Below, in pieces: positions 36,925 to 45,859 of a stretch of DNA of 64,000 nucleotides. Each line of letters begins with the position of its first letter. Position 1 is the first letter of the stretch. This DNA is from Asticcacaulis sp. AC466 (GTDB taxonomy: Bacteria; Pseudomonadota; Alphaproteobacteria; Caulobacterales; Caulobacteraceae): contig NZ_AWGE01000008.1 of the NCBI RefSeq assembly GCF_000495815.1, positions 247,436 to 311,435 of the forward strand, given 5' to 3'. Position numbers and translations under genes: made by a program. The notes beneath the pieces were generated by a model. That model had not been told where the DNA came from and did not search any database. It worked only from the letters and a program-made list of their open reading frames with translations.

Positions 36925-39465
36925 ATGTTCAACCATTACCGTCTGCCTACCGTTCGCTCATCCGTCGTCGCCCTTGTCATCGGCGCTGCCCTGCTATCCA
37001 GTGGCGTGGCCATCGCTGACGACAGACGAATTGCTTTCGACATTCCCGCGGAGACCACCGCGGCCGCATTAAACGACCTGGCAACGCAGGCCGATATCCA
37101 TCTGCTGTTTCCCTACGATGCCGCCGCGCGCACATCCGCGCCCGCCCTTAAGGGCACTTATTCCATCGACGAAGCCTTGGCCTTGGTAATGGCCGGTGCT
37201 GGCTTAGAGATCGCCGAACAGAAGGACGGCAGCATTTCGCTGCGCGTGACTGCCGGAAAAGATGATGCGGCGACTGAGGTCATTGTAACCGGCAGCCATA
37301 TCCGAGGCGGAAACCCGACCTCGCCCGTCCATACCGTCACGCGCGCTGATATTGACGCCTCCGGATATTCGCAGATTGGCGACGTAATGCGCAGCTTGCC
37401 GGAGAATTTCGCCGGTGGCCAGAATCCCGGCGTTCTGGCGGCCTCCAACAGCAATATTGCCAATATGAACATCACCAATGCCTCGACCATGAACCTGCGA
37501 GGCCTGGGGTCAGATGCCACCTTGGTGCTTGTCAACGGCCACCGTCTGGCCGCGGACAGTTCTTTTCAGGGCGCCGATATCTCAGTGATACCCCTCTCGG
37601 CCGTGAAGCGTATCGAGATAGTGCCCGATGGCGCCTCGGCCCTTTATGGATCCGACGCGGTGGCCGGGGTCGCCAATATCATTCTGAGGAAGACCTTCAA
37701 TGGGGCCGAGGTCAGTGCCCGCCTAGGGACGACCACGCAGGGTGGCGGCGCGGAACAAACCTACAGTCTCCTGGCAGGCCGCGCCGGCACCACTGGCTAC
37801 GTAATGCTCAACCTGGAATATGCGAAGCAAGACGCTATCCTGGCGGGCGATCGCGCCTTCGCGTCCGACGTCGCCTCGGATGCGACCCTCATTCAGCCGC
37901 AGGTGAGACGCTCGGCGTTCGTCAGTCTTGGCCGTGATCTGACCGATACTGTCTCGGTATCCCTGGATGCCTTGGTGTCTGACCGGGATACGACCTATCT
38001 CAATCACATGTACAGGGACTATCCCGGTTACACCGGGTGGGCTTATACACCGGCCTTTTCTGTGACGGCCATGGCCGATGTCGCCTTGTCCGGAGGCTGG
38101 AAGGCTCATATCACCGGTGGGGTGGCCGGCAGTCGCAACAGCACGGGTATCAGCTCATACGGCGTAGATTACCCAAGCTACAACACCAACCACCTTGAGT
38201 ATATCGAGGCGACCGCAGACGGCACGCTCTTCTCTTTGCCAGGCGGTCCCCTAAAGGTCGCGGTAGGCGGGGGCGTTCGCACTGAGGGCTTTCAGCAAAA
38301 CTTTAGAGGCAGCCCCAGCCTGCTGACGCCGTCAAGACAGGTGGACTATGTCTATCTCGAAGGACAGGTGCCCCTGATCGCGCCGTCTTCGGATCGGACC
38401 GGGCTCCATGCCCTGGAACTGAACCTCTCGGCGCGCATAGAGCATTATAGCGACTTCGGATCGACGACCAATCCGCGCGTCGGGATACGGTACGTTCCCT
38501 TCAACGACCTGACCCTTCGCGCCAGTTGGGGCCAGTCATTTAAGGCGCCTTCCTTCCTTCAAATGTATCAGGCGGTCACCTTGGCGCTCTACAAGCCCGG
38601 CATCCTGGGGGGAAGCAATGACGGTTCAATCGCGATGCTCGTCTATGGTGGCAACACAGACCTGAAGCCCGAAACATCCACCTCATGGTCCCTGGGCGCG
38701 GACTACGCCCCGGCACGCATGCCGGGCCTGACACTATCGCTCAATCTGTTCAATATCGATTATACCGACAGGGTCGTGCAACCGATCAATCCGCTGACCG
38801 CGTCCCTGTCAAATCCCCAGTTTGAACCGTTCCTGAAGATCGATCCGGCGACGGTGACCGTCGAGACCCTGGTCGCCAACGCCTATTCGCTGGATAACTA
38901 TTCCGGTCTGACCTATGACCCGAACAAGGTCTCGGTGATTATCTACGACAATTATCAGAATGCGACGGCCCAGACCGCGCATGGTGTCGACCTCGGATAT
39001 CGTCAGCACTTCACCTTGGCAGGGGGTGCCTTGGATGCGTTTGCCAACGCGACCTGGCTTCACCTCGAACAGCAAACCATCGCAACACAGCCGAAGGTCA
39101 TTCTGTCCGGGACTATCTTCAACGCTCCCGAATTTAAGGCGCGCGGCGGTGTGACGTGGCAAAAAGGGGGCCTGTCGCTATCGGGCATCGTGAACTACCT
39201 GGGCGAGGAGACCGACACCGGCGTGACACCCAACCATGCGATCGCTTCCTGGACCACGGTGGATACCCATCTGGCTTATAATTTCGCCGGCCGGTCAGGC
39301 TATGCCCGAGACCTAAAACTAGCCCTGTCGGTCTCCAACCTGTTGGATCGCGATCCGCCCTATGCGCCCAGCCCGGCACTTTTCTATGAGGGTTTGGCTT
39401 TCGACAGCACCAATGCCTCTCTCATCGGACGTACCGTTAGCCTGACCCTGACTAAGGGCTGGTAA
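36925..39465 (+). CDS. TonB-dependent receptor with N-terminal STN domain
   Basis: 846 aa from ATG 36925, behind AAGGGG, opening a signal peptide (ends VAIADD). An STN secretin/TonB signalling domain is at about residues 30-105 (RRIAFDIPAETTAAALNDLA), then a plug with VIVTGSHIRGGNPTSPV and VPDGASALYGSDAVAGVANI, and a beta barrel to the C-terminus (RTVSLTLTKGW). STN domains signal to FecR/sigma pairs, which precede it. Next to the isopeptidase it most likely imports the lasso peptide, or a related ligand, made by the convergent operon. Confidence 0.92.
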   Translation: MFNHYRLPTVRSSVVALVIGAALLSSGVAIADDRRIAFDIPAETTAAALNDLATQADIHLLFPYDAAARTSAPALKGTYSIDEALALVMAGAGLEIAEQKDGSISLRVTAGKDDAATEVIVTGSHIRGGNPTSPVHTVTRADIDASGYSQIGDVMRSLPENFAGGQNPGVLAASNSNIANMNITNASTMNLRGLGSDATLVLVNGHRLAADSSFQGADISVIPLSAVKRIEIVPDGASALYGSDAVAGVANIILRKTFNGAEVSARLGTTTQGGGAEQTYSLLAGRAGTTGYVMLNLEYAKQDAILAGDRAFASDVASDATLIQPQVRRSAFVSLGRDLTDTVSVSLDALVSDRDTTYLNHMYRDYPGYTGWAYTPAFSVTAMADVALSGGWKAHITGGVAGSRNSTGISSYGVDYPSYNTNHLEYIEATADGTLFSLPGGPLKVAVGGGVRTEGFQQNFRGSPSLLTPSRQVDYVYLEGQVPLIAPSSDRTGLHALELNLSARIEHYSDFGSTTNPRVGIRYVPFNDLTLRASWGQSFKAPSFLQMYQAVTLALYKPGILGGSNDGSIAMLVYGGNTDLKPETSTSWSLGADYAPARMPGLTLSLNLFNIDYTDRVVQPINPLTASLSNPQFEPFLKIDPATVTVETLVANAYSLDNYSGLTYDPNKVSVIIYDNYQNATAQTAHGVDLGYRQHFTLAGGALDAFANATWLHLEQQTIATQPKVILSGTIFNAPEFKARGGVTWQKGGLSLSGIVNYLGEETDTGVTPNHAIASWTTVDTHLAYNFAGRSGYARDLKLALSVSNLLDRDPPYAPSPALFYEGLAFDSTNASLIGRTVSLTLTKGW

Positions 39466-39467
39466 GG

Positions 39468-41597
39468 ATGCGCATAACGTCGTTTGTTTCACCGACCACC
39501 CTGCTGGTCGGGCTCATCCTCAGTACGGGCGGGGTTGCCAAGTCTGCCCCCTGTACCAACCTCCTGCCGGAAAGTGCGTCGGCAGGAGGCGCCAAGCGCC
39601 CCATTGTCGCTGATGACCTCTTACGACTGAGGGACATCGGACCGAAACACCCATCGGCAAGGGACCCCATCTTGAGCTTGTCACCGGACGGTACCCGCGT
39701 GGCGTTTCAACTTCGCCGGGCCGATCCCGAAACGGATGCCTACTGTCTGGGCATGGTTGTGATGCCGCTTACGCCCGGCGGAAAACCGACCGTCGTCGAT
39801 ATCGGCGGCGATTATATCCGCGTGCGGCAGGAGATTGGCACCCTCACCAACGGGCCAAGCGGATATACCGAGATTATCACGCCAAAATGGTCGCCCGACG
39901 GCAAGGTCATCGCCTTCAAACGCAGCGACAACAGTACCGTTCAGGCCTGGATCGCCGTTGCCGACGGAGGTGGGTCACGATCGGTCTCGCATCTCCCATT
40001 CGATGTCGAAGACATAGCCTGGACACCTGATGGGCTGAGTCTGATCCTAACGGGTCGACCGGGCCTGGAAGACGCAAAGAGGGCGATTCAGGTCGAAGGT
40101 GAAAACGGCTATTTGTTTGATGACCGCTTTGTTCCTTTCGATAGCAACGCCCCGTGGCGTCGTAATAACATCCCCAGACAAGCCTATGTCGTCAACGTGG
40201 CGACGGGTGAGGCCCGGTTGGCTTCCGGTACAGAAGTGGTGGACAGTCTGGCGACGCAGCCGACTGCCGCCCCCGCAACAGCCCTAAACAGCGTCTCAGG
40301 GCCGTCCGGTAAAGTGGCATGGACCGAATTGTCTGATCCCAACAATGTCGCATCGCCCGAACGCTTGGGTGTCAGCGGGCCTAACGGGAAAATTTGGACC
40401 TGTGCTGCTAAGGTGTGTGCAGGGGCAAGGGCGATCTGGTGGCGCGATGAGGAGACACTCGTTTTCCAGAAACTCGAAGGCTGGGCGCGATCCGAGACCG
40501 GCCTGTACGAATGGACTATACGTTCGGGCAAGGTCCGGCAGATACTCAAGACGCAGGATCTCATCGCCGGATGCCAGATCGGTAATGGCGTCCTCGTGTG
40601 CGCCCACGAAGCCAAGGTGCAACCTCGTGACATCGTCCAGATCGATCTGCCATCAGGGCGGTTAGAGACGCTGTTCGACCCCAATCCGGATTACAAGGCC
40701 ATCGCCTTTGGACCTGTGAAACGGCTGCAGTACGTCAATAGCTTTGGGGTGGAAGGCTTTGCCGACCTGGTCCTGCCGTCAAACCGTAAGCCCGGAGAGA
40801 AGGTGCCGCTCGTCGTTGTACAATATCTCAACCGGGGCTTTTTGCGCGGTGGTATCAACGACGAGGCGCCAATCCTGTTGTTCGCCGCCAACGACATGGC
40901 CGTGCTCAGTTTTGAAGACTACCAGTCGCCCGGGTCCATAAAGGGCGGTTCCTCTTGGGACGCGATCACGGCCTATGATCGCATCGACTGGCGTGGCCAT
41001 CGCAGCACGCAGGAACTGCTCGAATTGGCCATCAAGCAATCGGTCGCCACGGGCGCGATCGATGAGAAACGGCTAGGCATCACCGGCATCAGCGCTGGCT
41101 CAAACAACACGCGCTGGGCCCTACTGAACAGCGATCTGTTTTCTGCGGCTGTCATCGGAAGCTGTTGCGAAGACATGACCTCGATCTTCACGGTGTACGG
41201 CGAGCAGGGCGGAAACGAGATGCGTCGATATGGCTATCCCGGCCTGACCGCGGACGGTAAGGCCTTCTGGGCCCCATTTTCCATGCGGTTGAACGCCAGT
41301 CGCATGAAAACACCCCTGTTGATGGAACTGGCGGATCACGAATATCTCGCGTCCCTGGAAAGCTACTTTTCCCTCAAAGAGCAGACCGCGCCCGTTGAGA
41401 TGTATGTTTTTCCAGATGAGTTTCACGAGAAGTGGCACCCCATCCACCGGCGGGCGCTTTATGCGCGCAATATCGACTGGCTTAAATTCTGGCTCCTGAG
41501 CCAGGAAGACGACAATCCGGCAAAACAAGAGCAATACAAACGGTGGCGATCACTCCGCGCCAACCTGCCGGGTTCGGGCGCACCCAAAGGGGATTAG
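39468..41597 (+). CDS. Lasso peptide isopeptidase (AtxE-like, S9 family)
   Basis: 709 aa with a signal peptide (about residues 1-26), an N-terminal beta-propeller with repeated WSPDG-type strands (KWSPDGKVIAFKRSD, then WTPDGLSLIL), and a C-terminal alpha/beta hydrolase domain. The nucleophile is Ser542 in GITGISAGSNN; acid and base are likely in MELADHEYLASL and FPDEFHEKWHPIHRRAL. AtxE enzymes of Asticcacaulis open the isopeptide ring of their own lasso peptide. It starts 2 bp after the receptor gene. The adjacent precursors make this assignment much more likely than a general dipeptidyl peptidase. Confidence 0.88.
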   Translation: MRITSFVSPTTLLVGLILSTGGVAKSAPCTNLLPESASAGGAKRPIVADDLLRLRDIGPKHPSARDPILSLSPDGTRVAFQLRRADPETDAYCLGMVVMPLTPGGKPTVVDIGGDYIRVRQEIGTLTNGPSGYTEIITPKWSPDGKVIAFKRSDNSTVQAWIAVADGGGSRSVSHLPFDVEDIAWTPDGLSLILTGRPGLEDAKRAIQVEGENGYLFDDRFVPFDSNAPWRRNNIPRQAYVVNVATGEARLASGTEVVDSLATQPTAAPATALNSVSGPSGKVAWTELSDPNNVASPERLGVSGPNGKIWTCAAKVCAGARAIWWRDEETLVFQKLEGWARSETGLYEWTIRSGKVRQILKTQDLIAGCQIGNGVLVCAHEAKVQPRDIVQIDLPSGRLETLFDPNPDYKAIAFGPVKRLQYVNSFGVEGFADLVLPSNRKPGEKVPLVVVQYLNRGFLRGGINDEAPILLFAANDMAVLSFEDYQSPGSIKGGSSWDAITAYDRIDWRGHRSTQELLELAIKQSVATGAIDEKRLGITGISAGSNNTRWALLNSDLFSAAVIGSCCEDMTSIFTVYGEQGGNEMRRYGYPGLTADGKAFWAPFSMRLNASRMKTPLLMELADHEYLASLESYFSLKEQTAPVEMYVFPDEFHEKWHPIHRRALYARNIDWLKFWLLSQEDDNPAKQEQYKRWRSLRANLPGSGAPKGD

Positions 41598-41626
41598 GCA
41601 TTCCCGCGTCCGTTTTGCGGCCTCGA

Positions 41627-43399
41627 TCATACGCGCATGGTCGGGGCCGTCTTTTCAATTCGGACGGCTTCCCAATGTCGTACCCAGGCTTCTGCCTCTG
41701 CCAGATCAGATAGACGCATGTGGTCGAGCGGTTTTATGAGCGAGTTTGGCGCCAAGGCCTCATACACGACTGGCGCATCAATCAGGCCAACCTCGGCAAG
41801 GCGCCCCTTTGTCAAACGTTCGCGTACCAGGTCCTTATGGTGCTCCATGACGGCATAGGCAAAACTATTCGGGCCGCCCTTGGATGTGCGCTCGATGAGC
41901 GCCTTCGGGAGGCGTCGGGAGAACGCTGCCCGGGCAACCGACCGGTTGCGTCCGCCAGCTATCCACTTCCACATCGGAATCCGGAGACAGGTCTCCATGA
42001 CCGGTTGCGAAATCAGGGGCAAGATCTGTGGGGCATGGTCCCTCGGAAGTCCGTCAATCGTACCTTGAAGACCTGCCAGCATCGCAATGTGTGCCGCCTT
42101 GCCAGGGAGTGCGCCCTTTGGGGCGTTTAGCCAGGGATGGCTCAGTGGAATATCACCAACGTGAGCCGCAGCGGGGCCAAGGAACCGCGTCTCACCGTGA
42201 AATCTATAGGTCGGGTCGGCGTTAGCATACCGTTGAAACGCCATCGTCAAGACGGCGCCGGCACTCGCATTGTTCTGATGGTATATATCAGCAAAGGTCT
42301 GTACCAAACCCATGCCGAGCCCTTCGGTGCGGAACAGATCGACCAAGGCCGTCGCCGATTGCGTAAAACAGAAAACATTGTCGCCACCGATACCGCTGAA
42401 AAAGGCATCAATACCGAGCGCCTTTTCCAGTTCGAAGCGGATGCTGTAATTGCTTTGCGCAAAGGCATGACCAATAGGGCGCGGCAGGTAGGCGGACAGC
42501 GCGCGCGTAAAGTCCACCACCTCTGGGCGATGAAACGCTTCTGTCAACGGGAACTGTAACCTGTCGCGCAGGATGCGAGCGAACGCGCGCTCGTCACCCT
42601 CCGCTTCATGCGTGGCCAGGGTCACACAGGTGAGATCGGCGCCCGCTTCGACCAGACCGGCAGCCAAGATTGAAGAATCCAGGCCGCCAGACACACCCAG
42701 TAAACATCGCGGATACCGGCCGGCCCAAGCGGCAATGCAAGCGAGAAGGGTCTGCTCAAGATGTTCGACCATGTCCGCATCCGATTGTGCGCGGTCCGGC
42801 TGAACGTAATCCCATGGCGACCAGGCCTGAGTCGCCATCTGCATCTCAGGCCCAACGGAGAACCGAAAGCCCGCCATCACTTCTTGAACCCCGACCAAGC
42901 CAGTGTCCGGTGTGCGGATATCTGGTGCATAGAGGTGTCGCGCGAGAAAGGTGAAATCGATCTTAGGGGTGAGAAAGCCTGCGCCAACCAGCACATCCAC
43001 ATCAGACGCAAAAATAACAGCGCCCTCATGCTTCAAAGAGTAACAAGGCATGGCCGCAGACGGATCCCGGACGACATGAACAAGGCCGCTTGAATCTTCG
43101 ATGAAGGCCACGTAGCCACCCCAATAGGACGCCAGCAGGCTCTGACCACGGGTGTCCCGCGCGAGCTGGCTCGCGCGGTTATCCATTGCCTGAACCCGCT
43201 CCGGAACCGTCGCGCGCGTGAACAGATCACCAACAATAGCGCCGATGCCACCGGGAAGCGGCAGCGACGGCGTATCTGAATGAACGATCACCGTACTTGA
43301 CGTCACTGCCTGGTCCAGACCAATCGCTCGAACGGCTCGCGAGAAATGAGCCCTTTGATCGGCATCTCGTGTCACGATGGCGATATAGCGCAGAGCCAT
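41627..43399 (-). CDS. Lasso cyclase (asparagine synthetase-like C protein)
   Basis: 590 aa from ATG 43399, 1 bp after the stop of the B gene; an upstream in-frame start at 43441 lies inside B and reads poorly. The N-terminal glutaminase-like domain lacks the catalytic Cys at position 2 (MALRYIAIV), as in lasso cyclases. The synthetase domain has the PP-loop CLLGVSGGLDSSILAAGLV and FFSGIGGDNVFCF. It adenylates the side chain of the ring-forming Asp and joins it to Gly1 of the core. It is the last gene of the minus-strand biosynthetic operon and converges with the isopeptidase gene (29-bp gap). Confidence 0.9.
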   Translation of the reverse strand: MALRYIAIVTRDADQRAHFSRAVRAIGLDQAVTSSTVIVHSDTPSLPLPGGIGAIVGDLFTRATVPERVQAMDNRASQLARDTRGQSLLASYWGGYVAFIEDSSGLVHVVRDPSAAMPCYSLKHEGAVIFASDVDVLVGAGFLTPKIDFTFLARHLYAPDIRTPDTGLVGVQEVMAGFRFSVGPEMQMATQAWSPWDYVQPDRAQSDADMVEHLEQTLLACIAAWAGRYPRCLLGVSGGLDSSILAAGLVEAGADLTCVTLATHEAEGDERAFARILRDRLQFPLTEAFHRPEVVDFTRALSAYLPRPIGHAFAQSNYSIRFELEKALGIDAFFSGIGGDNVFCFTQSATALVDLFRTEGLGMGLVQTFADIYHQNNASAGAVLTMAFQRYANADPTYRFHGETRFLGPAAAHVGDIPLSHPWLNAPKGALPGKAAHIAMLAGLQGTIDGLPRDHAPQILPLISQPVMETCLRIPMWKWIAGGRNRSVARAAFSRRLPKALIERTSKGGPNSFAYAVMEHHKDLVRERLTKGRLAEVGLIDAPVVYEALAPNSLIKPLDHMRLSDLAEAEAWVRHWEAVRIEKTAPTMRV

Positions 43400-43400
43400 G

Positions 43401-44060
43401 TCACACCACCAGGATAGGCGTGTAGGCTGAAACCTGCTCAACAGTATCGTTTAAAACGGTGTCCCCGTCCTGGACCCAGGCGTGCGCGCCAAACGGCATC
43501 ATGCGAACACCCAGCACCAGGTTCGGATAGTAGCCGTATGCCCTCAAATAACGCACCATCGCGATCGACCAGCGAAGACATTCATTCTGCGCCGAAATAA
43601 AGCGCCGAGACGCTAAATAGCGCTCGATGATACGGCTTGGCATATGGCGATCCATAGGACGGGCCCTTTTAGCCCTTCGGCACTTATTCTGGCGGATATC
43701 GGAAATGATGTCGTTCAAAGGCCGATGCTTAAGATCGTGCCTTGTTCGGATCTGTGCAAGTACAGGTAACAGCGGAGGGAGCAAAGAAGGACGTGCGAAC
43801 TCGGGGGGCAGTCGAGTGGAACGGGCCGGCGCAACGGCGCCCTGTTGAAGGGTGCAGCCGGTTTCACTTTGAACAATCAGCCCAGCGCCCACCAATTTGG
43901 ACGTTGTCACAGGGTCCAAGCCATTGCCGTTAAGCCAGCTCTGAACAGCGGCATCCGTTTCGGCGGGAAGGGCAAAATACCTGTCGGCGGCAAGGTCGAG
44001 CAATACGACGCGACCGTTAGCGATGCATCCATAAACATCCGTTCGCAAAGCAAATTCCAT
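43401..44060 (-). CDS. Lasso peptide B protein (RRE + transglutaminase-like protease)
   Basis: 219 aa from ATG 44060; a GTG 12 bp upstream (44072) is possible but has worse spacing. N-terminal half: a PqqD/RRE-like B1 domain (CIANGRVVLLDLAADRYFAL) that binds the leader peptide. C-terminal half: B2 protease with the Cys-His-Asp set, Cys in SAQNECLRWSIAM, His in PFGAHAWVQDG, Asp in TVLNDTVEQV. It removes the leader after the conserved Thr at -2. B1 and B2 are fused here, as in proteobacterial lasso clusters. It follows precursor 2 by 58 bp. Confidence 0.88.
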   Translation of the reverse strand: MEFALRTDVYGCIANGRVVLLDLAADRYFALPAETDAAVQSWLNGNGLDPVTTSKLVGAGLIVQSETGCTLQQGAVAPARSTRLPPEFARPSLLPPLLPVLAQIRTRHDLKHRPLNDIISDIRQNKCRRAKRARPMDRHMPSRIIERYLASRRFISAQNECLRWSIAMVRYLRAYGYYPNLVLGVRMMPFGAHAWVQDGDTVLNDTVEQVSAYTPILVV

Positions 44061-44118
44061 GCTGATAATCACCTGAAGGATAAAGAAAGGGCAGCGCTAT
44101 CCACACTGCCCCACTTGT

Positions 44119-44250
44119 TTAGTCATGGCTGAGGCCAGGGTTCGGCTTGTGCTGAAGCGCGTCATCAGCCTGGAACTGGGTCTGCATGCCCTTGGTCTCG
44201 GCGCTTGCGGCGCCAAGGTCGATGACGTCTTGAGGTTCAATTTTGGTCAT
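44119..44250 (-). CDS. Lasso peptide precursor 2 (43 aa)
   Basis: 43-codon frame starting ATG 44250. Leader MTKIEPQDVIDLGAASAETK (20 aa) has the LG-x-AS-x-ETK pattern seen in astexin-type leaders, with Thr at -2. The predicted 23-residue core has ring segment GMQTQFQAD (Gly1 joined to Asp9) and tail DALQHKPNPGLSHD. It shares with precursor 1 the leader start MTK, the ETK-G cleavage site, Q3-T4, aromatic 6, Asp9, Q13-H14 and the ending GLS-x-D. Ribosome site is weak (GAAAG). It lies between precursor 1 and the B gene on the same strand. Confidence 0.85.
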   Translation of the reverse strand: MTKIEPQDVIDLGAASAETKGMQTQFQADDALQHKPNPGLSHD

Positions 44251-44366
44251 GGTCGTTACTTTCAGGTTGTGAAAAGCTATGCCGGCGATGAGCTATCGGC
44301 GGGATGAGCTTTACGGAGATGAAGGAAATGCGGAGAACGGGATTATCACCGTCCTCCGCCGGGTGA

Positions 44367-44504
44367 TCAGTCGTTGCTCAGACCGGGTTGCCGCAGGTGC
44401 TGGGCGACCTCGTCGGGCGCGTAGATCGTTTGATTGCCCTTGGTTTCGACCGAAGCGTGGCCCAGGTCGATGAGGTCTTCGGTTTCATGATCGAACTTGG
44501 TCAT
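44367..44504 (-). CDS. Lasso peptide precursor 1 (45 aa)
   Basis: 45-codon frame from ATG 44504 behind a strong AAGGAG. Leader of 22 aa begins MTKFDHETEDL and ends LGHASVETK. Predicted 23-residue core: ring segment GNQTIYAPD (Gly1 joined to Asp9, a nine-residue ring as in astexin-1) and tail EVAQHLRQPGLSND. The length equals that of astexin-1, but the sequence differs from the astexins I remember. A hairpin with arms ATCACC/GGTGAT (44345-44367) overlaps the stop codon and may limit read-through or protect the message. First gene of the biosynthetic operon. Confidence 0.88.
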   Translation of the reverse strand: MTKFDHETEDLIDLGHASVETKGNQTIYAPDEVAQHLRQPGLSND

Positions 44505-44527
44505 GACAGTCTCCTTGCTAGGTTTTG

Positions 44528-44553
44528 AAAAGCCATGGAAATTCATGGCTTTT
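44528..44553. terminator. Strong hairpin in front of lasso precursor 1
   Basis: Perfect 10-bp inverted repeat AAAAGCCATG/CATGGCTTTT with a 6-base loop. Read on the minus strand it ends in TTTT like an intrinsic terminator, 24 bp before the precursor 1 start. It could end transcripts from the GntR gene, but since little room is left for a promoter after it, it may lie in the 5' leader of the lasso mRNA and act in attenuation or stability. Confidence 0.55.
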
Positions 44554-44585
44554 CGACTGTACGACCGGTGAAAGTTGATCCCAAA

Positions 44586-44602
44586 CTGATCTTATTCTGA
44601 TC
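44586..44602. promoter_or_regulatory. Direct repeats CTGATC, possible operator of the lasso operon
   Basis: Two CTGATC copies start 11 bp apart (44586 and 44597), one helical turn, with further ATCAG/AATCAG variants nearby (44611-44634). They lie in the 173-bp region between the GntR gene and the lasso precursor, where the minus-strand promoter should be. A GntR protein is the obvious candidate to bind. Confidence 0.35.
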
Positions 44603-44677
44603 AAACGATTATCAGATGGCCCTTCAGAATCAGAAATTCCGCAGCGTTTGACCGGCGTGTCAGTACGATCCCACGGG

Positions 44678-45286
44678 CTACTGACTATAGGCTATGGCAA
44701 TGAAATTCGGTACCAGCGCCAACCGTCGGTGATGATATTGTTTCACCAGATCACGTAATGAGTTCAGGTCATGCGCCTCCCATGCGGCCTTGAACTCTGC
44801 CATCTCTGCCGGCAGGTCGATCAAATCACCTGTATCGAGTTGTCGGATCGGTCGCAGGCGATCATTGACATTGGAGACCGCGTATCGCGTTTCGCCAGTA
44901 TCGCTGAAATCCGCGATTGCCAGGAATAAGGCTTCAGTGGCGGCCACGATGTCTGCCTGGTCAAGGTCCAGCTCCGGAAAGTCCGGATCAGGCCCGTCGT
45001 CCATCGCGGTTTCAATGGCCAGCATCAGGATCATCTTATTCCATTTGTGGACATCGCGGATGCGGCGTTCTTTCGCGGCAGGGATTATATACCCCTCGTG
45101 CGGCGTTACCTCGACGACGCGCTCGCCAATCATACGGTTTAGTAACAGACGTATCGGCATGGTGCTGACGCCATATCGATCCGCCAAGGCCTCGATATCA
45201 ATCCGTTGGCCCGGGTGCGCTGGCGCCGCCAATAGGTGCTGCCTGAGGTCGCCAAAGATGTTTTCGATGCGAGACGGCTTACCCAT
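44678..45286 (-). CDS. GntR-family transcriptional regulator
   Basis: 202 aa from ATG 45286 (AAGGA at good spacing; the open frame extends to 45400). Winged-helix N-terminus: RIENIFGDLRQHLLAAPAHP, then IEALADRYGVSTMPIRLLLN and VEVTPHEGYIIP. The C-terminal part is all-helical and FCD-like but lacks an obvious metal-binding His set. It lies directly upstream of the lasso precursors on the same strand, so control of their expression is likely. A partner-like protein (45444) lies just upstream. Confidence 0.75.
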   Translation of the reverse strand: MGKPSRIENIFGDLRQHLLAAPAHPGQRIDIEALADRYGVSTMPIRLLLNRMIGERVVEVTPHEGYIIPAAKERRIRDVHKWNKMILMLAIETAMDDGPDPDFPELDLDQADIVAATEALFLAIADFSDTGETRYAVSNVNDRLRPIRQLDTGDLIDLPAEMAEFKAAWEAHDLNSLRDLVKQYHHRRLALVPNFIAIAYSQ

Positions 45287-45443
45287 GACGGTCCTTGCAG
45301 ACGCCTGAGACTTGGGCAGCGAACCGGCTGACTTCAGCTTGGGCGCGATATTTTGAGGGATTAATCGCGCGATAATAGAATGAATACGCGGTAAAATCAA
45401 GCTGGGCAGGGTAAGTGTCGGCGCTCGACCTTCCGTGTTCAGA

Positions 45444-45776
45444 TCAGTTCAACGGAGACATACGATTCGCGATCTGGGCGGCAATGCCCTCGCGGCGCTC
45501 GTAATAGGCTGCCAATTCCCTCTGGAGCCCCCTTTTGTCCTTACGATGCCAGCAATCTAGCATGCGCTTGTATTCCGCCTCCCGGTCGGTCAGCATCTCG
45601 GCTTCATAGGCGCGTATCGCCAGCGTCTCTTCACGCAATAAGGTGATGCTGGTCTGAAGCAGAGGGTTGTCGGAGTGGCTGATGATTTCCTGGAACAATC
45701 GATCGACAGCCAAGCCGACGTCGAAGCTCGGCGTATCGGCTGAATCTGAGTCTGAAGAGGGCGGTCGCTGTGTCAT
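45444..45776 (-). CDS. Hypothetical protein resembling a GntR effector domain
   Basis: 110 aa from ATG 45776 (open frame to 45827). Helical, with FDVGLAVDRLFQEIISHSD, then LLREETLAIRAYEAEMLTD, then LDCWHRKDKRGLQRELAAYY. The last part resembles the end of FCD-type GntR effector domains (helix with a H-x-x-x-D and a terminal RR-x-x-x-A helix), but no DNA-binding domain is present. It may be a partner of the GntR protein at 44678 or a remnant of a second one. Low certainty on function, fair certainty that it is coding. Confidence 0.5.
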   Translation of the reverse strand: MTQRPPSSDSDSADTPSFDVGLAVDRLFQEIISHSDNPLLQTSITLLREETLAIRAYEAEMLTDREAEYKRMLDCWHRKDKRGLQRELAAYYERREGIAAQIANRMSPLN

Positions 45777-45859
45777 GGAAATCCAGTCCTCGGCGCATAG
45801 GGCGTAAGCCCTGGGTGATTTCACCAAGCAAATCGGATTCCGTCAATGCCTAGTTTCGC

